A DNA stretch of 64,000 nucleotides, from positions 1 through 64,000 of the forward strand of contig JANRIO010000072.1 in assembly GCA_033764875.1 (NCBI GenBank). Reading direction: 5' to 3'. The position numbers and the translations under genes are program-made. Every line of letters starts with the position of its first letter. Positions within the stretch are counted from its first letter, which is position 1. Positions 53,235-61,935 of the stretch are shown piece after piece. A model generated the notes under the pieces. The model saw only the letters and a list, made by a program, of their open reading frames with translations, did no database searches and was not told the DNA's origin. This DNA is from AWTP1-13 sp033764875 (GTDB lineage Bacteria > Pseudomonadota > Alphaproteobacteria > Rhizobiales > Hyphomicrobiaceae).

Positions 53235-55385
53235 CTACTCCGCCGGCTGCAGACGCTGCGGTGCAGCGCTGGGCCCGCCGAGACGGGCGATGAGCCAGTC
53301 GCCGAGCCGCCGCCGCAGGCGGTCGAAGGCCGTCGGGTTCCTCACGATGTCGATGCGCGCGAACGAGGGGCACAGCTGCGCCGCGTGCGCCACCTCTCCG
53401 CACACGCCGCAGCCCACGCAGTCGTTGTTGACGTGCGCGATCGGGTCGCTGCGCAGCGGATCCTCGTTGGGCTTCACCGTCAGCGACGGGCAGCCGGACA
53501 GGCGGATGCAGGAGTGGTCGCCCGTGCACACCTCCGGGTCCACCCAGAACCGCTGGCGCACGACGCGCTTGCCCTCGCGGACCTGCTTCTCCACCGCCGG
53601 CCTGATGCGGCGCTGGCGCGCGAGCTGGCACTCGCCGTCGGCGATGATCACGCGCAGGCCTTTTCCGGGCTCGGTGATCGCCTGGCGCAGCGTCCTCACC
53701 ATGCCGGCGATGCCGTACGTGCGCACCCGCCGGATCCACGGCACGCCGATGCTCTTCAGCGCGCCCTCGATGTCGAGGCCGATGCCGCGGCTGTCCTTGG
53801 CCTGCGCCGAGGAGAGGATGTCCTGCTGCCCGGTGGCGCTGGAGTAGCCGTTGTTCATCACCACCAGCACGTTGTCGGTCCGATTGAAGACGGCACCCGC
53901 CGCCCCGGTGATGAGGCCGTTGTGCCAGAAGCCGCCGTCGCCCATGACGCTTACCGGGCGGTTCGTCTGTGTGCCCGAGACGGCGGCGGCCGAGGCCAGC
54001 GACATGCCGTAGCCCAGGATCGAGTTGCCCTGGGAGAAGGGCTCGAAGGTCGCGAACGCGTGGCAGCCGATGTCGGCTGCGACGTGCACCGGCCCGATCT
54101 CGCGGCGCAGGATCTTCATGGCCGAGAACACCGGGCGCTCCGGGCAGCCGACGCAGAAGGTGGGCGGGCGCGCGGGAAGGGGGGCGCCGAGCAGCGTCTC
54201 GACCTCGGCCCGCTGCGCGGCGACGCGGCCGAGCCAGCCGTCCAGGGCCGGCGTCGGAATGCCGTAGCGCCGGCAGAAGTCGGCGAGGCCCTTGCCGACG
54301 ACGGCCGGCGTGTACTCCCCCGCCATGGGCAGCACGTCCTTGCCGTGCAGCGTCACGTTGAGGTCCCCCTTGCGCAGGATCTGGCCGATGGCCTGCTCGA
54401 GGAAGTCGGGCCCGCCCTCCTCGACGACGAGCACCGCGCGCTTGCCCGCGCAGAAGCGCACGATCTCCTCCGGCGCCAGCGGGTGCACCACGTTGAGGCA
54501 CAGGATCGGCAGGCCGGCGTTGCCGTCGGCGTCGCTGAGGCCGGCCAGCGTCATGCGTCCGTTGAGGACGTTGAACAGGCCGCCCTGCACGATGATGCCG
54601 ACCTCGCCCGCAGTCGGCCCGAAGCGCTCGTTGAGGCCGTGCTCGACGATGAACCTCTGGGCCGCCGGGAGGCGGCGCGCCACCTTGTCGACCTCCTGCT
54701 TGAAGGTCACGGGCGGGTGGCTGAGGCGGTCATAGTTGAACGGCGCCGCGCCGAGCCGGTGCTTGGCCGAGTGCGGGGCGGCCACGTTCGTCTTCGCCGG
54801 GAAGCTGCCGAACATGTGGCAGGCGCGTATGCGCAACTCGAGCATGACCGGCGTGTTGGAGGCCTCCGACAGCTCGAAACCCATCTCCACGGCCTTGACC
54901 AGGCTCGGCAGGTTGGGGCGCGGATCGATGAGCCAGAGCTGCGATTTGACCGCGAAGGCGTGCGTGCGCTCCTGGATCACGCTCGCCCCCTCGCCGTAGT
55001 CCTCGCCGACCACGATCAGCGCCCCCCCGATCACGCCGGGCGAGGCGAGGTTGGACAGCGCATCCGCCGCCACGTTGGTGCCCACGATCGACTTCCACGT
55101 CACCGCCCCGCGCAGGGGATAGTTGATGGAGGCGCCGAGCATGGCGGCAGCCGCCGCCTCGTTGGTGCACGTCTCGATGTGGATGCCGAGGTCGGAGAGC
55201 ACGTCCTCCGCCTCCACCAGCACGTCGAGCAGGTGGCTCACCGGCGCGCCCTGGTAGCCGCCGACGTAGGCGACGCCCGACTGCAGCAGCGCCTTCGTCA
55301 CCGCCAGGATGCCCTCGCCGTAGAAGGTCTCGCCGTCGCCGAGCTTCAGGTGCTCGATCTCCTTGGCGAATGAGACTTCGGCCAT
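53235..55385 (-). CDS. iorA: Indolepyruvate ferredoxin oxidoreductase subunit alpha
   Basis: 716-residue TPP enzyme for oxidative decarboxylation of aryl-pyruvates. The N-terminal pyrimidine-binding domain starts GETFYGEGILAVTKALLQSG. The TPP domain has GDGGFWHNGLITGAAGA and VVMNNGYSSATGQQD. The C-terminal ferredoxin domain has clusters in VCTGDHSCIRLSGCPS and CVGCGVCGEVAHAAQLCP. Cofactors are thus TPP and two 4Fe-4S clusters. Electrons must go to a ferredoxin; fpr elsewhere in the window could reoxidise it. Part of the MarR-iorA-iorB-M20 unit. Confidence 0.92.
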   Translation of the reverse strand: MAEVSFAKEIEHLKLGDGETFYGEGILAVTKALLQSGVAYVGGYQGAPVSHLLDVLVEAEDVLSDLGIHIETCTNEAAAAAMLGASINYPLRGAVTWKSIVGTNVAADALSNLASPGVIGGALIVVGEDYGEGASVIQERTHAFAVKSQLWLIDPRPNLPSLVKAVEMGFELSEASNTPVMLELRIRACHMFGSFPAKTNVAAPHSAKHRLGAAPFNYDRLSHPPVTFKQEVDKVARRLPAAQRFIVEHGLNERFGPTAGEVGIIVQGGLFNVLNGRMTLAGLSDADGNAGLPILCLNVVHPLAPEEIVRFCAGKRAVLVVEEGGPDFLEQAIGQILRKGDLNVTLHGKDVLPMAGEYTPAVVGKGLADFCRRYGIPTPALDGWLGRVAAQRAEVETLLGAPLPARPPTFCVGCPERPVFSAMKILRREIGPVHVAADIGCHAFATFEPFSQGNSILGYGMSLASAAAVSGTQTNRPVSVMGDGGFWHNGLITGAAGAVFNRTDNVLVVMNNGYSSATGQQDILSSAQAKDSRGIGLDIEGALKSIGVPWIRRVRTYGIAGMVRTLRQAITEPGKGLRVIIADGECQLARQRRIRPAVEKQVREGKRVVRQRFWVDPEVCTGDHSCIRLSGCPSLTVKPNEDPLRSDPIAHVNNDCVGCGVCGEVAHAAQLCPSFARIDIVRNPTAFDRLRRRLGDWLIARLGGPSAAPQRLQPAE

Positions 55386-55400
55386 GTGCTGCTCCGCGCT

Positions 55401-55955
55401 CTAAGCGAGGTCGCTGATCAGGCGCCTCAGGATGTCCATGAAGCGGTCCCGGTCCGCCTTGCCGACGAGGCGCTCAAGCTGCTCCTCGTGCAGCGCGGCG
55501 CGCTGGGTGAGCTTGGCGAGCATGGCCTCGCCGGCCGGCGTCAGGAACAGGCGGTAGCTGCGCCGGTCCTCCGCCACGCGCCGGCGCACGATGAGGCGGC
55601 GCCGGCCGAGATCGGCGAGGGCAGGCGTCAGCGTGGACTTGTCCCGCCCCGTCGCCCGGCTCAGCGCCGTCTGGCTGATGCCCGGGTTCCTGCCGATCAG
55701 CACCAGCACCGCGAACCGGCCTGGCTGGATGTCGAATTCCTGCGTGCGGCGGGCGAAGGCATGGAAGGCGGAGGCCTGCGCCATGCGCAGGTTGAAGCCG
55801 ATCCAGTCGCGCAAGGGGCCGAGATCGATGTCGCCGAACCCCTGGCCGGCCGTGGCGGGCCGGCGCAGCCCTCGCGCGGGCGGCCGCTTGCCGGGGCGGG
55901 GCGTGCGGCTCCCTGCCTGCTCCACGCGGTTCCTCGCGTTTGCCACCCTTTGCAT
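55401..55955 (-). CDS. MarR-family transcriptional regulator
   Basis: 184-residue MarR protein with winged HTH (PGISQTALSRATGRDKSTLTPALADLGRRRLIVRRR, wing RRSYRLFLTPAG) and flanking dimer helices. A basic N-terminal tail of 40 residues precedes the domain. The ATG at 55955 has AGAAGGG upstream and is preferred to an ATG at 55988 without RBS. First gene of the ior operon, 15 bp from iorA, and divergent from the TRAP genes; likely represses both. Effector perhaps an aromatic acid. Confidence 0.88.
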   Translation of the reverse strand: MQRVANARNRVEQAGSRTPRPGKRPPARGLRRPATAGQGFGDIDLGPLRDWIGFNLRMAQASAFHAFARRTQEFDIQPGRFAVLVLIGRNPGISQTALSRATGRDKSTLTPALADLGRRRLIVRRRVAEDRRSYRLFLTPAGEAMLAKLTQRAALHEEQLERLVGKADRDRFMDILRRLISDLA

Positions 55956-56122
55956 GCGCCCTTCTCGTGTGTGCGCTCGGGACGTCATGGCGTTGTCGAG
56001 ATCGTTTTATATCCCACCATTCCTCTTTACAACAAAGCCGGACTGAGGCTCAATCGTCTCGTCCGAAGCGCCAAGGCAAAAGAAAACGGCGCCGGCCAAG
56101 AGGAACCGCAAAGGAGGAAGCG

Positions 56123-57172
56123 ATGCGCAAGCGTCTCTTGCACACCCGTCTCTGGCACGTGTCGGCCGCGGCATTGGCGATACTTCTCGCCCCCGCAGTC
56201 AAGCCGGCTGAGGCCCAGGACAAGACCTTCGAGCTCAAGCTGTCGCACTGGGTGCCGCCCTCGCATCCGCTGCAGAAGGCGCTGGAGGACTGGGGCTCCT
56301 CGGTCGAGAAGGCGAGCGGCGGCACCGTCAAGTACAAGGTGTTCCCCGCCCAGCAGCTCGGCAAGGCCTTCGACCATTACGATATGGCCCGCGACGGCAT
56401 CGCCGACCTCACCTACATCAATCCGGGCTACCAGCCGGGCCGCTTCCCCGTCATCGGGGCAGGCGAGCTGCCGTTCCTGCTCAGCAACGCCAAGGGCGGC
56501 TCGCAGGCGCTCGACGCCTGGTATCGCAAGTACGCCGAGCGCGAGATGCGCGACGTCAAGTTCTGCCTCGCCTTCGTGCACGATCCCGGCTCCTTCCACC
56601 TGAAGGCCAAGAAGGTGATGGTGCCGGCCGACGTGAAGGGCATGAAGGTGCGTCCCGCCCATGCCACCATGGCGACCTTCATCACGCTGCTGGGCGGCAC
56701 CAACGTCCAGTCCAGCGCGCCGGAGGTGCGTGACATCCTCGAGAAGGGCGTGGCCGAGGCCGTGACCTTCCCCTGGGGCTCGGTTCCGCTGTTCGGCATC
56801 GACAAGGTCACCAAGTTCCACATGGACGTGCCGCTCTACGCCACCACCTTCGCCTTCGTCTTCAACAAGGGCACCTACGGCCAGATGTCGGCGGCGCAGA
56901 AGAAGGTGATCGACGACCACTGCACCAACGAGTGGTCGCTGCGGGTGGCCGGTCCCTGGGCCGACTTCGAGCATGCCGGCGTCGAGAAGCTCAAGGCCGA
57001 CGGCGCGCGCGAGGTCTACAAGATCAGCGCCGAGCAGCTTGCTGAGTGGCGCAAGGCGGCCGAGCCGCTGCAGAAGACCTGGGCCGACAACGTGAAGAAG
57101 GCCAACGGCAATCCCGACGAGATCATGAAGGAGCTCAAGGACAGCCTGGCCAAGTACAAGGCCGCGTACTGA
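56123..57172 (+). CDS. dctP: TRAP transporter substrate-binding protein
   Basis: 349-residue DctP receptor. The signal peptide ends AEAQ near residue 32. Family features: LKLSHWVPPSHPLQKALEDW, QQLGKAFDHYDMARDGIADL, the ligand Arg in GMKVRPAHATMATF, and VTFPWGSVPLFGI. It binds a carboxylate with the conserved Arg. RBS AAAGGAGG. Its divergent position against MarR-iorAB suggests an aromatic or amide-linked acid. A perfect hairpin separates it from dctQ. The 167-bp upstream gap is AT-rich (around 56001-56015) and should hold both promoters. Confidence 0.91.
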   Translation: MRKRLLHTRLWHVSAAALAILLAPAVKPAEAQDKTFELKLSHWVPPSHPLQKALEDWGSSVEKASGGTVKYKVFPAQQLGKAFDHYDMARDGIADLTYINPGYQPGRFPVIGAGELPFLLSNAKGGSQALDAWYRKYAEREMRDVKFCLAFVHDPGSFHLKAKKVMVPADVKGMKVRPAHATMATFITLLGGTNVQSSAPEVRDILEKGVAEAVTFPWGSVPLFGIDKVTKFHMDVPLYATTFAFVFNKGTYGQMSAAQKKVIDDHCTNEWSLRVAGPWADFEHAGVEKLKADGAREVYKISAEQLAEWRKAAEPLQKTWADNVKKANGNPDEIMKELKDSLAKYKAAY

Positions 57173-57200
57173 GGCGCGGACGTAGGTTTGTGAGGCAACC

Positions 57201-57220
57201 GGCGGCCGGCAACGGCCGCC
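57201..57220 (+). terminator. GNRA-capped hairpin between dctP and dctQ
   Basis: GGCGGCCG (57201-57208), loop GCAA, CGGCCGCC (57213-57220). A perfect 8-bp stem capped by a GNRA-type tetraloop, 28 bp after the dctP stop and 23 bp before dctQ. No T-run. Probably protects the dctP 3' end so that the receptor exceeds the membrane subunits. Confidence 0.6.
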
Positions 57221-57243
57221 AACTTGCGCGAGGGGGTGCTCGC

Positions 57244-57801
57244 ATGGCAGCGGGCTCGGAAGCTGCGGCGTCGGGCGCCGGCCCGGCAAGGCCGCGCGGC
57301 CGCATGGACCGGTTCATCGATCGCATCGAGCTCATTGCCGCCGTCTTCATCGGCATCGTCGCGGCCGATGTCTTCGTCACCGTCATCCTGCGCTACTTCG
57401 GGATCAACATTCCCGACAGCTACGATTTCGGCCAGCTCCTCCTCGGCATCCTGATCTTCTGGGGGATCGCGGCGACCTCCTACCGCGGCACCCACATCAC
57501 CGTCGACATCCTCTGGGCCAATGTCGGGCCGCGCCACAAGCGCATGATCGACATCTTCGCGACGCTCGTGCTGCTCTTCGTCGTGACGGTGCAGACCTAC
57601 ACGCTGTTCGACAAGGTGGTCGGCACCTACAACGACAACGTCCTCACCTTCGATCTGAGGCTGCCGACCTGGCCCTTCTTCCTCGTCGCCTGGCTTGGCG
57701 ACGTTTCGGCCGTGCTCCTCATCGCCGTGCGCACCTATCGTCTGATCTTCCACCCCGAGGCGATGGCCGAGGCGGCGCCCGACAGCCGGCCCTTCGAGTA
57801 G
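57244..57801 (+). CDS. dctQ: TRAP transporter small permease
   Basis: 185-residue four-helix DctQ subunit that scaffolds the large permease. Conserved RYFGINIPDSYDFGQLLLG and RGTHITVDILW blocks are present. A 20-residue Ala/Gly-rich N-terminal tail comes before the first helix. ATG at 57244 with GAGGGGG upstream. It lies 13 bp ahead of dctM. Confidence 0.9.
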   Translation: MAAGSEAAASGAGPARPRGRMDRFIDRIELIAAVFIGIVAADVFVTVILRYFGINIPDSYDFGQLLLGILIFWGIAATSYRGTHITVDILWANVGPRHKRMIDIFATLVLLFVVTVQTYTLFDKVVGTYNDNVLTFDLRLPTWPFFLVAWLGDVSAVLLIAVRTYRLIFHPEAMAEAAPDSRPFE

Positions 57802-57814
57802 AGGAAAGGATCAG

Positions 57815-59113
57815 ATGAGCTCAGACCTGGTCGCCGTGGTGGGCTTCGTGGCCTTGTTCGCCCTGATGCTGCTGCGCGTGCCCGTGGGCATGGCCATGGG
57901 GCTCGTCGGCGTCACGGGGTTCGGCTACCTGGTCGGCATGGGGCCCGCGCTCAAGATGGTCGGCCAGACCTCCATGCGCACGGTCACCGACTGGAATTTC
58001 GCCGTCGTGCCGCTGTTCCTGCTCATGGGCTCCTTCGCCACCACGTCCGGCATGAGCCGCGAGCTGTTTCGCGCCGCCAACGGCTTTCTCGGCCATCTGC
58101 GCGGCGGCCTCGGCATCGCCACCATCGCCGCCTGCGGCGGCTTTGCCGCCATTTGCGGATCCTCCGTGGCGACGGCCGCCACCTTCTCCCGCGTCGCCTA
58201 TCCCGAGATGCGCCGCTACGGCTACCCGCAGAGCTTCGCCACGGGCGTGATCGCCGCCGGCGGCACCCTCGGCATCATGATCCCGCCGTCGACCGTGCTG
58301 GCCGTCTATGGCCTGATCGCGGAGCAGGACATCGGCAAGCTGTTCGTCGCAGGCATCGTGCCCGGCATCCTCGCGGTGGCCATGTACATGCTCACCATCA
58401 CGGCAATCGGCTATGCGCGCCCGGGCTTCCTCCCCGCGGGGCCGCGCATCTCCTGGACCGAGCGCCTCGAGGGCCTGCGCGACGTCTGGGCGACGCTGCT
58501 TCTGTTTGCCTTCGTCATCGGCGGCATCTACGGCGGCCTGTTCACGGCGACGGAGGCCGCCGGCATGGGTGCGGGCGGCGCCTTCCTGATCGGCCTCGCG
58601 CGCGGCAAGCTCTCGAGGCCGGACATCCTGCGCTCGCTCCTGGAGGCGACGCGGACCACCGCCGCCGTCTTCACCATCCTGATCGGCGCCATCCTGTTCG
58701 GCTACTTCCTTACCATCACCCAGACGCCGCAGAAGGTCACCGAGTTCCTGACCGGTCTCGGCCTCGGCCCCTACGGCATCCTGACCCTGATCCTGCTGAT
58801 GTACCTTGTCCTGGGCTGCCTGATGGACGCCCTGGCGATGATCATTCTGACCGTGCCGATCATCTTCCCGGTCATCAAGCAGCTGGGCTTCGACCCGATC
58901 TGGTTCGGCGTCGTCATCGTCATGACGGTGGAGCTGGGCCTGATCCACCCGCCGGTCGGCATGAACATCTTCGTCATCAAGAGCGTGGTCGAGGACGCCA
59001 AGATCTCGACCATCTTCTATGGAGTGCTGCCCTTCATCCTCACCGACATCCTGCGCCTGATCATCCTCATCGTCTTCCCCGTGCTGGCGCTGTGGCTTCC
59101 CTCGCGCATGTGA
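57815..59113 (+). CDS. dctM: TRAP transporter large permease
   Basis: 432-residue, 12-helix DctM that drives solute import with sodium ions. Family blocks: VPLFLLMGSFATTSGMSREL, CGSSVATAATFSRVAYPEMRRYGY, GGTLGIMIPPSTVL, and PVGMNIFVIKSV. ATG at 57815 with GAGGAAAGG upstream. Last gene of the TRAP operon; converges on the molybdopterin enzyme gene after 18 bp. Confidence 0.93.
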   Translation: MSSDLVAVVGFVALFALMLLRVPVGMAMGLVGVTGFGYLVGMGPALKMVGQTSMRTVTDWNFAVVPLFLLMGSFATTSGMSRELFRAANGFLGHLRGGLGIATIAACGGFAAICGSSVATAATFSRVAYPEMRRYGYPQSFATGVIAAGGTLGIMIPPSTVLAVYGLIAEQDIGKLFVAGIVPGILAVAMYMLTITAIGYARPGFLPAGPRISWTERLEGLRDVWATLLLFAFVIGGIYGGLFTATEAAGMGAGGAFLIGLARGKLSRPDILRSLLEATRTTAAVFTILIGAILFGYFLTITQTPQKVTEFLTGLGLGPYGILTLILLMYLVLGCLMDALAMIILTVPIIFPVIKQLGFDPIWFGVVIVMTVELGLIHPPVGMNIFVIKSVVEDAKISTIFYGVLPFILTDILRLIILIVFPVLALWLPSRM

Positions 59114-59131
59114 GCGCCTGGCCGCGCCCGG

Positions 59132-61489
59132 TCATGCCGTGCCGCGCCGCACCTCGCACGGGTGGGCGCGCAGCGGGATCGAGCCGCTGATCGGATCGCA
59201 ATGCTGTGTGCCGTAGGCGGCGTTGAGGTTGGCTGCGAGCGGCCGCGAGGCGTCGTAGGGCGTGCCGTCGGCGCCGGCCACCCACCAGCCGTGCTGGCCG
59301 AACACCGATCCCGGCGCCAGGCCCTCGACGATGGCCGCGCGCGCCACCGCCCGCCCGGCCGCCGTCTCGATCGTCACCCAGTCGCCGTTGGCGATGCCAC
59401 GCGCCTCGGCGTCGGCGGGGGCCATCTCCAGCTGCGGGTCGGGCATGAGCCGGCGCAGGGCCGCGATGTTGCGGTGCTGGCTGTGGCAGTATGCAACCGT
59501 CTTGGCGCAGCCGAGCAGCAGCGGGAATTGCGGGCTCGTTGCGGGAAGATCGTCGGCCGCCAGCGTCGGCACCGGCGCCTGCCCGACGGCCAGCAGTCGC
59601 TCCGAGTAGATCTCGATGCGCCGCGTCGGCGTCGCAAAGCCGCGCGCGATGCCGTCGGTCTCGGCCGCGTGCGCCTCAAGCGCGACCGAGGTTGCGACCT
59701 CCACGCCCTCTGGGTGCGCCCTGAGCGCGGCCAGCGTGACGCCGCTGTCGCCGAGGGCCGCCGCGTGCCCGCGCTCGGCATCGAGCTCGAACATGCTCGC
59801 GGCAAGGCCAAGCCGGCCTGCCAGGCCGAGCACGATCTCGGTGTCCGATCGCGCCTCTCCAACGGGCGCGACGACGGCGGGCCGCAACTGCACCCGCCGC
59901 AGCCCATCGAGGCTGGCGTCGAAGCCCGTGCGCAGGCCCTCGCGCTCCCAGGATGTCGAGACCGGCAGCACGATGTCGGCCTCCCGCCCCGTGGCGTTGA
60001 GGAAGAAGTCGGCGTGCACATGGAGGTCGAGCGCGGCGAGCGCGCGGCGCGCCAGCTCGGTGTCGGGTTGCGAGACGAGGATGTTGCTGCCGAAGGACAC
60101 GAGCATCCGCACGGGATAGGGCTTCTCCTCCAGGACGGCGCGGTAGACGTCGCGCGCCGTCACCCAGCCCAGCAGGCCGGGCCCCAGCGGCCGCTCCGCC
60201 AGTCCCAGCGCCTTGGCCCGCTGCGCCGGCGTCAGCAGGTCCTGGCCCGAGATGTCCCGGAACGGCGCCGCCGCCCCCGGCACGTTGCCGCCGCGCCGGC
60301 CGAAGCTGCCCGTGAGCGCGTACAGCGTCGAGATGGCCCGGTCGGTCTGGCTCGCCGTCGCGCTCTGCCCGACGCCGTTCCAGCAGTAGTAGGCGACCGA
60401 GCCGGCAGATGCGATGATGTCGGCGGCGCTCGCGAGATCGGCGGGAGCGACGCCGCTGAGCGCTGCGACGCGCTCGGGGGGCATCTGCGCCGCGGCGGCA
60501 GCATAGGCCGAAAGCGCCGTGCGGCAGGCGACGCCGCCCGAGGTCGTCTCGATCGTGCCCTGCCAGGAGAGTGCAGGCCGGGGCAGGGGAGACAGCCAGC
60601 GGCCCTCACGGCTGTCGTAGCGCAGGAGGCTGCCGGTCGCCTCCTCGCGCGCCAGCAGCACGTCGGCGCTGCCCTCCGGCGCCAGGTCCCGCTCGCGCAG
60701 GAAATGTCCCGTGTCCTCGCGCACCAGCAGCGGGCCGTTGCTCCAGCGGCGCGCGAACGCCTTGTCGAAGCGCCCTGTGCCGAGCAGCAGGTTGGCCAGC
60801 CCCAGCGCCACGGCGAGATCGCTGCCGGACCGCGGCTGCAGCCACTGCGTCGCCCGCCGCGCCAGCATCGTCGGGCGCGGATCGATCACGATCATCTTGG
60901 CCCCGCGCCGCAATCCCTTCTGGATCTCGACGTTGCGCGCCAGCCACGTGGTGGCCGGGTTGTTGCCCCACAGCAGGATGCAGTCGGTGTTGGCGAAGTC
61001 CGGCGTGCCGATGTCGGAGCCGTAGGTGAAGCGCGCGGCGTGGTCCTTGTGCCAGTTGCAGATCTCGGTGGCGTAGATCGTGTTCGGGCTGCCGAAGGCG
61101 CGGATGAAGCGCTCGACCCAGGCGATGCCGTCCTGGATGTGGGTGCCGCTGGGGGTCGTCACCGAGAAGGCGACGGCCTCCGGCCCCAGGCGATCTCGGA
61201 TCTCGCCCATGCGCCGCGCGATCTCGTCGAGCGCCTCCTCCCAGGAGATCGCGACCCAGCCCGGATCGGCAGCACCCTTGGGGGCCGTGCGGCGCATGGG
61301 CTGCGTCAGGCGATCTGCGTGGTAGACGAGCTCCGGCGCCGCCCGCCCCTTGGGGCACAGCTTCTCGCCGCTCGGATGTCCCGGCAGCGGCTCGATCCTG
61401 ACGAGACGGCGATGCTCCACCACCGCCACGCAGCCGCAGCGCGAGCGGCACTGCGTGCAGAAGGCGGGCGTCCGGGTTGCGCCGTCCAT
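59132..61489 (-). CDS. Molybdopterin-dependent oxidoreductase (DMSO reductase superfamily)
   Basis: 785-residue Mo/W-bisPGD enzyme. A 4Fe-4S cluster is bound by C11-x2-C14-x3-C18 and C45. The likely metal ligand is C144 in TEICNWHKD. Guanine-dinucleotide sites (LLWGNNPATTW, VIDPRPTMLARRA) and a C-terminal molydopterin dinucleotide-binding domain (LLLGCAKTVAYCHSQHRNI) follow. No Tat signal, so cytosolic. No small subunit, ferredoxin-type partner or FdhD is encoded nearby, so its electron partner is unknown. It resembles formate-dehydrogenase/BisC-like orphan proteins; substrate open. ATG at 61489. Confidence 0.86.
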   Translation of the reverse strand: MDGATRTPAFCTQCRSRCGCVAVVEHRRLVRIEPLPGHPSGEKLCPKGRAAPELVYHADRLTQPMRRTAPKGAADPGWVAISWEEALDEIARRMGEIRDRLGPEAVAFSVTTPSGTHIQDGIAWVERFIRAFGSPNTIYATEICNWHKDHAARFTYGSDIGTPDFANTDCILLWGNNPATTWLARNVEIQKGLRRGAKMIVIDPRPTMLARRATQWLQPRSGSDLAVALGLANLLLGTGRFDKAFARRWSNGPLLVREDTGHFLRERDLAPEGSADVLLAREEATGSLLRYDSREGRWLSPLPRPALSWQGTIETTSGGVACRTALSAYAAAAAQMPPERVAALSGVAPADLASAADIIASAGSVAYYCWNGVGQSATASQTDRAISTLYALTGSFGRRGGNVPGAAAPFRDISGQDLLTPAQRAKALGLAERPLGPGLLGWVTARDVYRAVLEEKPYPVRMLVSFGSNILVSQPDTELARRALAALDLHVHADFFLNATGREADIVLPVSTSWEREGLRTGFDASLDGLRRVQLRPAVVAPVGEARSDTEIVLGLAGRLGLAASMFELDAERGHAAALGDSGVTLAALRAHPEGVEVATSVALEAHAAETDGIARGFATPTRRIEIYSERLLAVGQAPVPTLAADDLPATSPQFPLLLGCAKTVAYCHSQHRNIAALRRLMPDPQLEMAPADAEARGIANGDWVTIETAAGRAVARAAIVEGLAPGSVFGQHGWWVAGADGTPYDASRPLAANLNAAYGTQHCDPISGSIPLRAHPCEVRRGTA

Positions 61490-61667
61490 GAGAGCACCTC
61501 GCAAGTTGTTCGCGCCGCGGAAGGCGGGGGGCGGCCCTTTCCGTCGCACGGCGCCGCACAAGGCGCCAACCGCGTTTTTTGCGCTGCCGCGGCGGCAGCG
61601 TGCATGGCCCGGCGCGGCGCGGTCGCGCAAGCGGCTCGGCGGAGCTTGTGCTTTGCGAAAGGGCTGC

Positions 61668-61697
61668 CTTGACGGGGCGTCTTGGCCGCCCCAGATT
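61668..61697 (+). promoter_or_regulatory. Candidate pqqA promoter with internal inverted repeat
   Basis: CTTGACG at 61668-61674 is a good alphaproteobacterial -35. With 17-bp spacing the -10 would be CAGATT (61692-61697), a weak match. GGGGCG (61674-61679) and CGCCCC (61687-61692) form a perfect 6-bp inverted repeat inside the spacer, a possible regulator site. 38 bp before pqqA. Confidence 0.4.
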
Positions 61698-61735
61698 GCA
61701 GGGTGTGGCCGGAATTCGTCGTCCAGGAGGAAGAC

Positions 61736-61822
61736 ATGAAGAAGGCATGGCAGAAGCCGGTGGTGGTCGAGCAGGAGGTCGGGCTCGAGGTGACGAGCTA
61801 CGCCTCGGCCCAGCTCGACTGA
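61736..61822 (+). CDS. pqqA: PQQ precursor peptide
   Basis: 28-residue ribosomal precursor of pyrroloquinoline quinone, too short for routine gene calls. The conserved Glu-x3-Tyr core is E18-V-T-S-Y22, whose side chains are cross-linked by PqqE and become PQQ. The N-terminus MKKAWQKP is family-typical. A strong AGGAGGAAG RBS precedes the ATG. It is the first gene of pqqABCDE, followed by a 12-bp perfect hairpin. Confidence 0.95.
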   Translation: MKKAWQKPVVVEQEVGLEVTSYASAQLD

Positions 61823-61848
61823 CCGGATCGTTTTTCCAGTGGTTTCTC

Positions 61849-61879
61849 CAAGCGGCGGCCCGGCAGTGGCCGCCGCTTG
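61849..61879 (+). terminator. Strong hairpin between pqqA and pqqB
   Basis: CAAGCGGCGGCC (61849-61860), 7-nt loop, GGCCGCCGCTTG (61868-61879): a perfect 12-bp stem, 26 bp after pqqA. A short T-run (TTTTT at 61831-61835) lies before, not after it. It probably acts as a partial terminator or 3' stabiliser so that pqqA message exceeds pqqBCDE. Confidence 0.65.
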
Positions 61880-61935
61880 TGCTTTCGGCCTGACGCATGC
61901 CGCAGGCCCATGTGGCTCAGCAAAGCTCGCCCGTC

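Noticed and set aside
52359..55373. 1004-residue rightward open frame opposite iorA/iorB
   Set aside because: A GC-rich antisense shadow with Arg/His/Asp-rich composition and no motif; the leftward Ior proteins explain the region.
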